This document shows, one piece after another, positions 32,220 to 42,765 of a stretch of DNA of 64,000 nt (its first letter is position 1; each line of letters opens with the position of its first letter). This stretch comes from Paludisphaera soli (GTDB taxonomy: Bacteria > Planctomycetota > Planctomycetia > Isosphaerales > Isosphaeraceae). The notes under the pieces were generated by a model. The model was not told the DNA's origin. It made no database searches and saw only the letters and a list, made by a program, of their open reading frames with translations. A program made the position numbers and the translations under genes. The DNA is taken from the NCBI RefSeq assembly GCF_011064595.1, contig NZ_JAALJI010000010.1, positions 62,001 through 126,000 on the forward strand, written 5' to 3'.

Positions 32220-32593
32220 GGCGAGGCGTCGAATCGATGGGGGCGTCCGCACGATCGGGGCGGCTATCCGGACGGGTCGGCCGATCGCGTCGCGGCCGCG
32301 GCGGAGAGGCGCCGCCGGGGATTCGACGCGGAACACGGGACCGGCCGCGTCCATCACGCTCATGCTAAACCGCGCCGGCCGCTTCCGCCAGGGGTGACCC
32401 GCGCGGCCCCCCGCCGCCGGGGCGTCCGGGGCCGCATTCCGGCTGGTCACCGGCGGCCCCGCCGCGTTATGATCGGGCGTGTCGCGGCGCCGGAACGTTT
32501 CGGCGGGCGACCGGCCCGACGCCGCCCCGGGCGACGGCCCGCCGGCGACCTTCCCCCGAGGCCGCTCGGCCCTCCCCCCACGCGATCGAAGCC
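32220..32593. other. Divergent intergenic region, nuoBCD and ABC-F gene
   Basis: No gene is supported in these 374 bases, although the nuoBCD frame stays open to 32450. Promoters for both flanking genes are expected, but no hexamer pair stood out. No terminator-like hairpin with a T-run was seen. Confidence 0.4.
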
Positions 32594-34507
<1,914 letters not shown>

Positions 34508-34540
34508 GCCCCCCACGACGACCCGACGGCGCCTGAACCC

Positions 34541-35404
34541 ATGCCCGACCCCCGCAAGATCCTCGCCCTCGTCCACAAGGCCGCCGACCTGATGCGGCGC
34601 ACGCCCGGCCGCGTCGGCTCGGTGGTGCGCGCCTTCGCCGACGAGGTCATGGTCGTGGGGGACCTCCACGGCAACATGCGGGCGTTCAAGTGGGTGCTGG
34701 CCGAGGCCGCGCTCGACCAGAACCCGCAGCGGCACCTGGTGCTCCAGGAGCTCGTCCACGAGATCAACCGGCACAACGACGACCGTCCCGACCTGTCGCA
34801 CCGGCTCGTGGATCTGGTCTGCGCCCTGAAGTGCCAGTACCCGGACCGCGTGCACGTCGTCCTGGGCAACCACGAGCTTTCCGAGCTGACCGGCCGCGTC
34901 ATCGGCAAGGACGGCCGCACCCTGAACGAGCGGTTCCGCGAGGGCGTCCTGCGCAGCTACGGCGAGGCGTCCGACGCGATCTACGACGCTTACCTGAAGC
35001 TCTTCGCCGATCTGCCGCTCGCCGTCCGGACGCCCAACCGCGTGTTCATCTGCCACACCCTGCCCGACGGCGACTGGCTCGACGGCCTGGACCTGAGCGT
35101 CCTCGACGCCGACTCCTGGCCCCCCGAGGCGATGAAGCGCCGGGGGGCCGTCTACGCCATGACCTGGGGCCGCGACACCTCCGACGAGACCGCCGACCGC
35201 TTCGCCGCGATGGTCGACGCCGACCTGTTCGTCACCGGCCACCAGCCCTGCGACGAGGGCTTCCGCCAGGCCAACCGCCGAACGCTCATCATCGACGGCA
35301 CCGACCCCTACCCGACCTACTGCCGCTTCCCCGCGCGGACGCCGATCGGCATCGACGACCTCGTGAAGTCGGTCAAGGTCCTCGGCCTGGAGCCCTCCGC
35401 CTGA
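34541..35404 (+). CDS. Calcineurin-like metallophosphoesterase
   Basis: The 287-residue protein carries the binuclear-metal motif set: VVGDLHGN (about residues 38-45), VLGNHELSEL (about 107-116), FICHTLPDG, and a final VTGHQP. It resembles the PPP-type phosphatases (Ser/Thr or Ap4A) in layout. An N-terminal helical cap precedes the core. The spacing of 33 nt from the ABC-F gene suggests co-transcription. The substrate is not known. Confidence 0.86.
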   Translation: MPDPRKILALVHKAADLMRRTPGRVGSVVRAFADEVMVVGDLHGNMRAFKWVLAEAALDQNPQRHLVLQELVHEINRHNDDRPDLSHRLVDLVCALKCQYPDRVHVVLGNHELSELTGRVIGKDGRTLNERFREGVLRSYGEASDAIYDAYLKLFADLPLAVRTPNRVFICHTLPDGDWLDGLDLSVLDADSWPPEAMKRRGAVYAMTWGRDTSDETADRFAAMVDADLFVTGHQPCDEGFRQANRRTLIIDGTDPYPTYCRFPARTPIGIDDLVKSVKVLGLEPSA

Positions 35405-35518
35405 AGCGGCCGGTCCGCGCCGCAGTCTCTTGAGTCGGACGTCGGGCCCGCTACCATGGGGGCTTGCCCGGGCGTCGGTCGACGGCCCGGCGGCCCCACC
35501 CGCGCGGAGTCGTCACCC

Positions 35519-37957
35519 ATGAAGCGTCTCGCTCTCGTGCTCGCGTCGCGAGCCCTGGCCGTCCTGGCAATCGCCGCCGGCTCTCCCTTGGTCGCCGCCG
35601 AACCGCCCCCCGGAGCGTCCGCGATGATCTACACGCCCGCCGACCTCCCCGCCCTGGCGGACGGCGTCCCGCTCGGCCCGGACGAGACGCGCACGCTTCG
35701 CCTGTGGGGGCCCGCGAACCGCGACTGGAGCGCGACCCGCGAGGGCGACGTCCTCACCTTGCGATCCGCCGCCGCCCCCGGGCAGCCGACCCCGCGCTGG
35801 CTCGACCTCGGCCCGGTCAAGGGCTCGGAGGCCGGCTCGATCAAGCTCGTCGTGAGGACGGCCGACGAACCGCCCAAGGTCAAGGAGGGCGAGACGCCCC
35901 CGCCCCCACCCGCCCCGGCGCTCCTGGTCCTCGATCCCGAAGCGACCGGCGACCCGGCGAGGCTGCTGGACGTCGCGCGCGGGGTCGTCGACTCGGCCGC
36001 TCCCAGTCCCGACCGGCGCCGGGGACAGGTCCGCACCAACCGCGAAGGGGCCGACTTCCACGCCCCCGCGACGGCCGCCGCCTGGCGCGACCGCGCGGCG
36101 CACCTCCGCGACCAGATGTGGGTCGCGCTCGGGCTCCGCCCCCTGCCCACGAAGACGCCCCTGAACCCCAGGGTCTACGGGCGGATCGAGCGCGACGGCT
36201 ACACGATCGAGAAGGTCGTCCTCGAAACCCTCCCCGGCTTCACGCTGAGCGGCAACCTGTACCGACCGATGCGCGAGTCGACGGCCAAGCTCCCGGCGAT
36301 CCTCTGCCCCCACGGGCACTGGGACGTCGGCCGGATGAGCGAGGACGTCCAGCACCGCTGCATCCGCTGGGCCAAGCTCGGCGCGGTCGTCTTCATGTAC
36401 GACATGGTCGGCTACAACGACTCCAAGCCGTTCGGCCACGCCTTCCTCAACGACCGCCTGAAGCGATGGGGCCTGAGCCTGTTCACCCTCCAGACCTGGA
36501 ACAGCATCCGGGCTCTCGACTGGATCTCCACGCTCCCGGACGTCGACCCGGCGCGGATCGGCTGCACCGGGGAGTCGGGCGGCGGGACCCAGACGTTCAT
36601 CCTCGCGGCGCTCGACGAACGCATCAAGGTCTCGGCACCCGTCGTCATGGTCTCCGAGGGATTCCAGGGGGGCTGCGTCTGCGAGAACGCCGCGGGCCTC
36701 CGCCTTGGGACCGACAACGTCGAGTTCGCCGCCCTGGCCGCCCCCCGGCCGATGATCCTGGTTGGAGCGACGGGCGACTGGACCGCGAACACCCTGACGC
36801 GATCCTTCCCGGCGATCCGCGGCGCCTACTCGCTGATCGGCTCGCCCGACCGGCTTGAGGCGGTCGTCCACGACTTCCCTCACAACTACAACCAGACCAG
36901 CCGGAACTCGGTCTACGCCTTCATGGGCCGCTGGTTGCTGGGGTTGGAGGATTCCGCCGCCACCCGCGAGGGCGAGCAGGCCCCCGAGACCGCCGACACG
37001 CTCCTGGCCTTCGACGCCGAGCATCCGGCGCCCGCCGACCTCAGGTCCCCCGCTCAGCTCGAAGACGACCTGATCCGCTCGATGGAGCATGGCCTGGCGA
37101 GCCTCTCCCCGACGAACGAGGCTGCCGACTGGGACGCCTCGCGACGGTATCTGGAGTCGATCCATGAGGTCCGCGTCGGGCTCACGGTCCCGACCTCCGA
37201 GGCGATCACCGCGAGCGTGGTCCGCCAGGTCGCCCGCGAGGGCCTCTCCATCGTCCACCATCGAATCGGCCGGCGTGGCGAGGGGGACGCGGTCCCGGTC
37301 GTCCGGATCGTCCCCGCGCGGGCGAACGGCCGCACGACCGTGATCGCCGACGACCGGGGCAAGGCGGGGCTCGTCTCCCCTTCGGGCGAGCTGTCGGAAC
37401 TGGCCCGGGCGCTCCTCGAACGCGGGCAGACCGTCGTCGGCTTCGACCCGCTCTTCGTGGGCGAGTCGATCGACGCGGATCGCCCGATCGCGCATCGCCC
37501 CGAGGTCGTCCACGGCCCGACCTACAACCCGACGGTCGCCGCCGATCAGATGCAGGACCTGGCGACGGTCGTCGCCTGGGCCCGATCGCAACCCGACGTC
37601 CGCGAGGTTTCGCTCTTCGCCTCGGGCCTCGCCGGCCGCCAGGCGTTGCTGGCCCGGCCGCGACTCGGCCCGCTCGCGAGGACGGTCGTCGACCTCGACG
37701 GCGGGGACGACGAGGATGGGGCCGGTCCGCTGCCGGCCCAGGTCGACCTGCCGGGCGTCCAGCAGTTCGGCGGGCTCCGCGCCGCCGCTTCGCTGGCCGC
37801 CCCGGCGCCCCTGCGGATCGTCCGGCCCGGGCCGAAGTTCGCCCGCGACTGGCCGGAGGCCGCCTACGGCAAAGTTGACGCTGCGGGGATGCTCCGCTTC
37901 GACGACGGCCCCGTCGCGGAGGCGGACCTCGCCCGCTGGATCGATGCGGGCGAATGA
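35519..37957 (+). CDS. Large secreted alpha/beta hydrolase (acetylxylan esterase-like)
   Basis: The 812-residue exported protein has a signal peptide (residues 1-27, ending AAE). The first hydrolase domain (about 190-500) has a nucleophile elbow CTGESGGGTQ, an acidic position in LVGATGDWT and a histidine in VVHDFPHNYN. A second, shorter alpha/beta-like domain at the C-terminus (about 620-770) has its own FASGLAG turn. The pattern is that of planctomycete polysaccharide esterases and dipeptidyl-type hydrolases; the substrate is inferred. The start at 35519 follows CGGAG; the frame is open further upstream. It ends 13 nt before the convergent SdpI-like gene. Confidence 0.8.
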   Translation: MKRLALVLASRALAVLAIAAGSPLVAAEPPPGASAMIYTPADLPALADGVPLGPDETRTLRLWGPANRDWSATREGDVLTLRSAAAPGQPTPRWLDLGPVKGSEAGSIKLVVRTADEPPKVKEGETPPPPPAPALLVLDPEATGDPARLLDVARGVVDSAAPSPDRRRGQVRTNREGADFHAPATAAAWRDRAAHLRDQMWVALGLRPLPTKTPLNPRVYGRIERDGYTIEKVVLETLPGFTLSGNLYRPMRESTAKLPAILCPHGHWDVGRMSEDVQHRCIRWAKLGAVVFMYDMVGYNDSKPFGHAFLNDRLKRWGLSLFTLQTWNSIRALDWISTLPDVDPARIGCTGESGGGTQTFILAALDERIKVSAPVVMVSEGFQGGCVCENAAGLRLGTDNVEFAALAAPRPMILVGATGDWTANTLTRSFPAIRGAYSLIGSPDRLEAVVHDFPHNYNQTSRNSVYAFMGRWLLGLEDSAATREGEQAPETADTLLAFDAEHPAPADLRSPAQLEDDLIRSMEHGLASLSPTNEAADWDASRRYLESIHEVRVGLTVPTSEAITASVVRQVAREGLSIVHHRIGRRGEGDAVPVVRIVPARANGRTTVIADDRGKAGLVSPSGELSELARALLERGQTVVGFDPLFVGESIDADRPIAHRPEVVHGPTYNPTVAADQMQDLATVVAWARSQPDVREVSLFASGLAGRQALLARPRLGPLARTVVDLDGGDDEDGAGPLPAQVDLPGVQQFGGLRAAASLAAPAPLRIVRPGPKFARDWPEAAYGKVDAAGMLRFDDGPVAEADLARWIDAGE

Positions 37958-37970
37958 GTTCGCTCGTCCC

Positions 37971-38633
37971 TCAGAGGGCGCCGCGCCGCTCCAGGGCCTT
38001 GTAGTGGAAGAACGAGTAGACGACCGGCACGAACACCGTGGCCATGAGCACCCCGAAGGCGATCGCCAGCGGGGCCCCGCTCGCGACCACGGCCAGGCCC
38101 ACCACCGACCCGGCGACCATCAGCCAGGCCGCCAGGCGGTGGGTGTCGTTCCAGACCCGGTCGCTGGAGAGCGTCCAGGGGACGCGGATTCCGATGTAGA
38201 AGTTCTTGCGCACCTTCCCCATCACGTTCCCCATCAGCCCGAAGAAGACGAACATCCCGGCCAGCAAGGCCCGGCCCATGTCCACCCGACGCGGGCCGCC
38301 GCCGATCTCCTGGTACGTCGTCAGCAGGATCACGACCTGGATGTAGGCGAGCAGGCCGACGATCGCGGCCAGGATGAACAGGTAGGTCGAGCGGAAGGAA
38401 TCGACCTCGAACTTCGCCGGGGAGAGCGTGGGCAGCATCGCGAAGAGGACGAGCAGCCCCGTCGTGACGGCCGGCATCAGGAAGATCGTCGCCTTGCCGC
38501 CGTGGCCGTCGACCTGGCCGTGGATGTTCCAGTGCGTCGGGATCGAGTCGGGCAGGCCCGGGTAGCACCAGGCCGACAGGCCCCAGAGGCCGGCCGTGAG
38601 CCCGATCGCGACGAACCAGTAAGCCCGCGTCAT
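37971..38633 (-). CDS. SdpI-family membrane protein
   Basis: The 220-residue integral membrane protein has about six helices. The first part (residues 1-70) is DUF1648-like: PDSIPTHWNIHGQVDGHGGKAT. The second part is an SdpI domain: MGNVMGKVRKNFYIGIRVPWTLSSDRVWNDTHRLA, which is diagnostic. In Bacillus, SdpI gives immunity to the SdpC toxin and sequesters the repressor SdpR at the membrane. Here the start overlaps the stop of an ArsR-type regulator by four bases (ATGA), giving the same repressor-immunity pairing, but no sdpC-like toxin gene is nearby. Confidence 0.88.
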   Translation of the reverse strand: MTRAYWFVAIGLTAGLWGLSAWCYPGLPDSIPTHWNIHGQVDGHGGKATIFLMPAVTTGLLVLFAMLPTLSPAKFEVDSFRSTYLFILAAIVGLLAYIQVVILLTTYQEIGGGPRRVDMGRALLAGMFVFFGLMGNVMGKVRKNFYIGIRVPWTLSSDRVWNDTHRLAAWLMVAGSVVGLAVVASGAPLAIAFGVLMATVFVPVVYSFFHYKALERRGAL

Positions 38634-38911
38634 CGCCCCCCTCCCTTCTCGCCCGGCCCGCCGAACAGGTCCCAGATCCGCGCCATCACGTCCTGGAGGA
38701 CCGTCGTATTGAGGGCGTAGTAGATCAGCTGACCCTCGCGGCGGCTGGTGACCAGGTCGGCGTCCCTCAGCACCGCGAAATGGTGCGACATCGAGGGCTT
38801 CGACATGTCGAAGTGCGTCGCCAACTCCCCCGCGGTCAGCTCCCCGCGTCCGAGGAGCTGGAGGATCTTCCGCCGCGTCGGGTCGGACAGCGCCTTGAAG
38901 ACCTCGTTCAT
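38630..38911 (-). CDS. ArsR-family (SdpR-like) transcriptional repressor
   Basis: The 93-residue winged-helix protein opens MNEVFKALSDPTRRKILQLL, typical of ArsR regulators. A recognition helix SKPSMSHHFAVLRDADLV (about residues 38-55) and a wing (SRREGQLIYYAL) follow. There are no metal-binding cysteine motifs (E-L-C-V-C-D) in helix alpha3, so it is not a metal sensor; the SdpR type fits better. It is translationally coupled to the SdpI-like gene. A dyad 40 nt upstream (38951-38970) is a likely autoregulatory operator. Confidence 0.92.
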   Translation of the reverse strand: MNEVFKALSDPTRRKILQLLGRGELTAGELATHFDMSKPSMSHHFAVLRDADLVTSRREGQLIYYALNTTVLQDVMARIWDLFGGPGEKGGGR

Positions 38912-38950
38912 CGCCCACCCGACCGTCTTTTCGTCGAACCCCGGAGAGAT

Positions 38951-38970
38951 ATTTAGGACGCCGTCTAAAT
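38951..38970. promoter_or_regulatory. Operator-like dyad upstream of the ArsR gene
   Basis: ATTTAG (38951-38956) and CTAAAT (38965-38970) form a perfect 6-bp inverted repeat with eight bases between. It is the most AT-rich spot in the local GC-rich sequence, 40 bases upstream of the ArsR-type start. On the minus strand, TAAATAT at the repeat edge could serve as a -10 element, so repressor binding would block transcription. ArsR proteins commonly bind imperfect dyads of this kind. Confidence 0.55.
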
Positions 38971-39013
38971 TTTCGAGCCTGCGGCGGTCGAGGTCAAGGG
39001 GCGGGCGATCGGC

Positions 39014-39607
39014 TCAGGATTCGTCGAGCGAGACCTCGGGAGTCGGGGCGGCGAGGGGCGTGTAGGAGAGCAGGTCGCCTACCAGGTTCTCGGGGTCTTC
39101 CGACACCAAGAGCGGGTCGAGGAAGCGGCGGCGGATGAAGCCGGCGTCGGCCCCGAATTCAAGGAGGGCGAGCAGCGGGTCGAAGTAGCCCTCGACGTTC
39201 AGCAGGCCGATCGGTTTGCGGTGGATGCCCAGGCCGGCCCAGCTCAAAATCTCGAAGAATTCCTCGTAGGTCCCGATGCCTCCGGGCAGGGTGAGGAACG
39301 CCGAGGACCTCTCGGCCATGAGCGCCTTGCGCTCGTGCATGCCGGCGACGACGTGGAGTTCGGTGAGCCCGTGGTGCGCGATCTCGGCGGACGAGAGGAC
39401 CTCGGGGATGACGCCGACGACCTCGCCGCCGTTCGCGAGCGTCGCGTCCGCGACGACGCCCATCAGGCCGACTCGGCCGCCCCCGTAGACTAGCCCGACC
39501 TTGCGGCGCGCCAGGGCCTCGCCGATCCGGACCGCGTTCTCGCGAAACGCAGGAGACTTGCCGAACGAGGAGCCGCAGAAGACGCAGATGCGTGGACGTT
39601 CTTGCAT
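39014..39607 (-). CDS. LOG family protein (TIGR00730)
   Basis: The 197-residue protein has the Lonely Guy signatures: ICVFCGSSFG at the N-terminus, GGGRVGLMG (about residues 44-52), and PGGIGTYEEFFEILSW (about 108-123) with the catalytic glutamates. Bacterial LOG proteins act as nucleoside 5'-monophosphate phosphoribohydrolases. It reads on the same strand as, and follows by 29 nt, the four-helix membrane protein gene. The start at 39607 is chosen because the LOG fold begins right there. Confidence 0.93.
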   Translation of the reverse strand: MQERPRICVFCGSSFGKSPAFRENAVRIGEALARRKVGLVYGGGRVGLMGVVADATLANGGEVVGVIPEVLSSAEIAHHGLTELHVVAGMHERKALMAERSSAFLTLPGGIGTYEEFFEILSWAGLGIHRKPIGLLNVEGYFDPLLALLEFGADAGFIRRRFLDPLLVSEDPENLVGDLLSYTPLAAPTPEVSLDES

Positions 39608-39636
39608 AGGTCGGGCGTGTTCCCTGGACGCCCCGG

Positions 39637-40485
39637 TCAGGACCGCGCGGAGGTCATCTTCGCGTCGGTCGTGTTCCGGAGCACGGTCGCGTAATAGAGG
39701 CCGAGCAGGCCGACGATGTAGAAGAGGGCGACGCCGATCCCGACGCCCAGGGGCACGGCGACCTCGGGGCCCCCCTCCCCCGGATTGAGCCTCTCGGGCG
39801 CGCCCGGGGGAAGGGCCGGGGCCGGTCCCCCCGCGAAGAGTCCGTACGCCAGCATCCCCGCCGCGAGGCCGGCCGAGCCTCCCCCCAGCACGACGACCAG
39901 CAGGTGCATGATGTAGAAGATCGAGAGCGGATTCACCCGCTCGACGCGCTTGGTGTGAAGCCCCAGGAGCGCGTTGAGCTTGGTCACCTCGTAGATCAGG
40001 CCGATGCGGGCGCGGATCAGCAGGAAGCTGATGAAGACGGCCAGGACCGCGAGCGTCAGGAACGTCGTCGGGAGGCACCAGTACTGGATCGCCCGCAGGG
40101 GGATGATCGGCGCGACCTCGGCCTTGACGTTCAAGAGCCCGGTCGCCGCCGCCACCAGGATCGAGGCCACCGCCAGGAAGATCCCCACCGATCGGTTGCG
40201 GTCGGTGACGAGCTGGTGGATCGTCCGCGAGACGTGCAGGAAGCGGACCTCGGGCGCGATCGGGGGGTGGGCGTCGGGCTTCCATCCGGCGGCGGCCTCC
40301 TCGCCGAGCATCTCGATCTCGGCGAGCCGGCGGTCGATCGACTCGTCCCCCCCGACCTCGCTCGCCAGCCCCCCGACGTGCTCCCGGACCCTCGGGTCCA
40401 GCACCGGCGACGGGGGGACGGTCGTCGCGGGCGGGGTGCCGGGGAGGGCGATCGATGCCTCGGACTTCTCGGTGGGGACGCTCAT
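39637..40485 (-). CDS. Membrane protein of unknown function, four helices
   Basis: I do not recognise this 282-residue protein. Residues 1-95 are soluble and acidic with a proline-rich start (ALPGTPPATTVPPSPVL). Four hydrophobic segments follow (about residues 100-120, 135-157, 185-210 and 240-262). The first membrane pair is followed by a conserved-looking cytoplasmic stretch, IRARIGLIYEVTKLNALLGLHTKRVERVNPL. It is upstream of and co-directional with the LOG gene (29 nt). There are no catalytic motifs. Confidence 0.72.
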   Translation of the reverse strand: MSVPTEKSEASIALPGTPPATTVPPSPVLDPRVREHVGGLASEVGGDESIDRRLAEIEMLGEEAAAGWKPDAHPPIAPEVRFLHVSRTIHQLVTDRNRSVGIFLAVASILVAAATGLLNVKAEVAPIIPLRAIQYWCLPTTFLTLAVLAVFISFLLIRARIGLIYEVTKLNALLGLHTKRVERVNPLSIFYIMHLLVVVLGGGSAGLAAGMLAYGLFAGGPAPALPPGAPERLNPGEGGPEVAVPLGVGIGVALFYIVGLLGLYYATVLRNTTDAKMTSARS

Positions 40486-40688
40486 GGCGACGGTTCCGGC
40501 GAAGGAGGGACGGGCCCGTTGGGGAAAGCCTCCCCGACATCATGCGACACGCGGGCCGGCCGCCGCAAGACGGGCCGCCCGCCGCGTCGCCCCGGGGCGG
40601 GCAAGGGATTCAACCGGGCTCGCCACGCCGTTATCATGAGGGCCTCGCTCGGGGCAAGGTTCGCGAGGGCGACGGGGGACGACGGGTC

Positions 40689-41684
40689 ATGCGCGCGGCT
40701 TTCATCGAACAGAACGGGCCCCCCGAGGCGATCCGGGTCGGCGAGTTGCCGACGCCCGAGCCCGGGCCCGGCCAGGCCCTCGTGCGGATCCGCGCCGTGG
40801 CGATCAACCCGATCGACCTGTACCTCCGGTCGGGCCAGGTGGCGATGCCGATGGCCTTCCCCTACGTCATCGCCAGCGACTTCGCGGGGGTCGTCGAGAA
40901 GCTCGGCCCCGGGGCGACCGGCGTCCAGGTCGGCGATCGCGTCTGGGGGTCGAATCAGGGGCTCCTGGGTCGGCAAGGGGTCGCGGCCGAGTTCGCCGCG
41001 ATCGACCAGGAATGGCTTTACCCCACGCCGGCTTTGCTCCCCGACGTCGACGCCGCCGCCATGGCGCTGGTGGGGATCACGGCCCACCTGGGCCTCTTCC
41101 ATCGCGGCGGCTTGCGCGCGGGCGAGTCCGTCTACGTCCCCGGCGGCGCGGGGGGCGTGGGGTCGATGGTCGTGCAGATGGCCAAGGCCGTCGGCGCCCG
41201 CGTCGCCACTTCCGCCGGCAGCCCGGAGCGGGTCGAACTGTGCCGCCGGCTCGGCGCCGACCTGGCGCTGGATTACAAGGCCGACGACGTCCCGGCCCGG
41301 CTCCGCGAGTTCGCTCCCGAGGGGATCGACGTCTGGTACGAGACCCAGCGCGAGCCCGACCTGGAGACGAACATCCCCCTGCTGCGCAAGCGCGGGCGGA
41401 TGATCCTCATCGCCGGCCGATCCGCCAGGCCGATACTCCCCCTGGGCTCGTTCTACCCCCGTGACGGCTCGCTCCTGGGCTTCGCCATGTTCAACGCCAC
41501 GGCCGAGGAGCAGCGCCCGGCCGGGGCCGAAATGGTGCGTTGGATCGAGGAGGGCCGGCTCAAGGCCCTGGTCGGCCACGAGTTCGCGCTCGAGGACGCG
41601 GCCGAGGCCCACCGCTTCCTCGAATCCAACACCCTGGGGGGCGCCGGCTCCCTGGCGGGCAAGGTCGTCCTCCTCGTCGACTGA
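40689..41684 (+). CDS. Zinc-independent quinone oxidoreductase (MDR family)
   Basis: The 331-residue NADPH-dependent oxidoreductase belongs to the medium-chain dehydrogenase/reductase superfamily. The catalytic-domain start VGELPTPEPGPGQALVRIRAVAINPID, the Rossmann motif VPGGAGGVGSMVVQMAK (about residues 152-168) and the GADLALDYK stretch match the zeta-crystallin/quinone oxidoreductase group. The zinc-binding cysteines and histidines of alcohol dehydrogenases are missing. The next gene starts 81 nt downstream on the same strand. Confidence 0.9.
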   Translation: MRAAFIEQNGPPEAIRVGELPTPEPGPGQALVRIRAVAINPIDLYLRSGQVAMPMAFPYVIASDFAGVVEKLGPGATGVQVGDRVWGSNQGLLGRQGVAAEFAAIDQEWLYPTPALLPDVDAAAMALVGITAHLGLFHRGGLRAGESVYVPGGAGGVGSMVVQMAKAVGARVATSAGSPERVELCRRLGADLALDYKADDVPARLREFAPEGIDVWYETQREPDLETNIPLLRKRGRMILIAGRSARPILPLGSFYPRDGSLLGFAMFNATAEEQRPAGAEMVRWIEEGRLKALVGHEFALEDAAEAHRFLESNTLGGAGSLAGKVVLLVD

Positions 41685-41765
41685 ACTCGGCCCGCACCGT
41701 CCATCCCCTCGGTCGGACGAACGACGCCGTCCGACCCGCATCCCCCCATCCGAGGCGACAGCCCC

Positions 41766-42716
41766 ATGAACCTGCTGACGACGTACTCCGGCTCGATGAT
41801 GGAGGGATTCCTCCCGGCCGGATGGGACCTCGCGAAGATCGACGCCTGCTGCTCCCAGCCCGCCGCGACGATCGCCGACCGCCAGCCCTGGTGGAACCCC
41901 CGCTTCGAAGCCCTCCCGTGCGCCGACGTGGCCGACTTCGACGTCATGATGGGCCACGAGATCGCCTCCACGATCAAGGACGCGCGCGACCGGGGGAAGC
42001 CCGCCGCGTTCATCCTGCCGGTCGGGCCGATGGGCATGTATCGCTGGGCCGTGTACTTCCTCAAGGAGTGGAAGGTCTCGTGCGAACACGTCCACGGCTT
42101 CAACATGGACGAATGGAGCGATAAGGACGGGACGACCCTGCCGTCGGACCACCCGGGGGCCTTCCAGTACGCCATGGAGCACGCCTTCTACGGGCCGCTC
42201 GGCGCGTCGACCGTGCCCGCCTCGCAGCGCTTCTTCGCGACGCCCGATCGGCTGCCGCAGTACGCCGATCGCATCGCCGATCTGAAGGCCAAGGGGGCGG
42301 AGTTGACGGTGGTGTTCGGCATCGGCCGAGTCTGCCACATCGCCTTCTGGGAGCCCCATTTCGCAGCCGAGTACGCCTTGGTCGAGGACTGGAAGGCCGC
42401 GACCCACCGCCTCGGCGCGCGGCTGCATCCGCTGACGATCGAGCAGAACGCCATCACCAGCTTCAAGAGCCGGACGACGCTCGTCCCGGCCTTCGCCAAC
42501 ACGATCGGCCCCGGCCTGTTCCTCCAGGCCGAGCGGATCATCGGCGGGGCCGAGGGGGTCTTCGGCCGGGGCATGCAGTGGCAGGGCGCCAGCCTCTGGA
42601 TGACGCTCCGCTACGGCCCCGACCCCTGGGTCCCCAGCTCCTTCATGCCCACCCTGCCCGGCCGCCTCTTCTACCACGAAGAACTCGCCGGCCCGCTCGA
42701 ACCCGACCTGAATTGA
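41766..42716 (+). CDS. Divergent glucosamine-6-phosphate deaminase (NagB)-like protein
   Basis: The 316-residue protein has the NagB/RpiA fold with HGFNMDEWS (Asp115 at the proton-transfer Asp position of NagB) and [13 protein letters not shown] (residues 185-197). In canonical NagB the second motif reads G-x-G-x-D-G-H-I-A-F-N-E-P. Here the ring-opening Asp is Val189, Gly is Cys190 and Asn is Trp195, while His191 and Glu196 remain. It is also longer than NagB (~265) owing to N-terminal and central insertions. Sugar-phosphate binding is plausible; deamination of glucosamine-6-phosphate is not assured. A strong terminator follows its stop. Confidence 0.72.
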   Translation: MNLLTTYSGSMMEGFLPAGWDLAKIDACCSQPAATIADRQPWWNPRFEALPCADVADFDVMMGHEIASTIKDARDRGKPAAFILPVGPMGMYRWAVYFLKEWKVSCEHVHGFNMDEWSDKDGTTLPSDHPGAFQYAMEHAFYGPLGASTVPASQRFFATPDRLPQYADRIADLKAKGAELTVVFGIGRVCHIAFWEPHFAAEYALVEDWKAATHRLGARLHPLTIEQNAITSFKSRTTLVPAFANTIGPGLFLQAERIIGGAEGVFGRGMQWQGASLWMTLRYGPDPWVPSSFMPTLPGRLFYHEELAGPLEPDLN

Positions 42717-42731
42717 CGCGTAGGAGAAGCC

Positions 42732-42759
42732 CGCCCCGACGACCGCCGTCGTCGGGGCG
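42732..42759 (+). terminator. Intrinsic terminator after the NagB-like gene
   Basis: CGCCCCGACGAC (42732-42743) pairs perfectly with GTCGTCGGGGCG (42748-42759) around a CGCC loop; the 12-bp stem is followed by a T-rich GTTCATTTCTTC stretch. It lies 15 nt after the stop of the NagB-like gene. As it also lies just past the end of the convergent redoxin gene, it may serve both strands. Confidence 0.75.
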
Positions 42760-42765
42760 CGGCGT

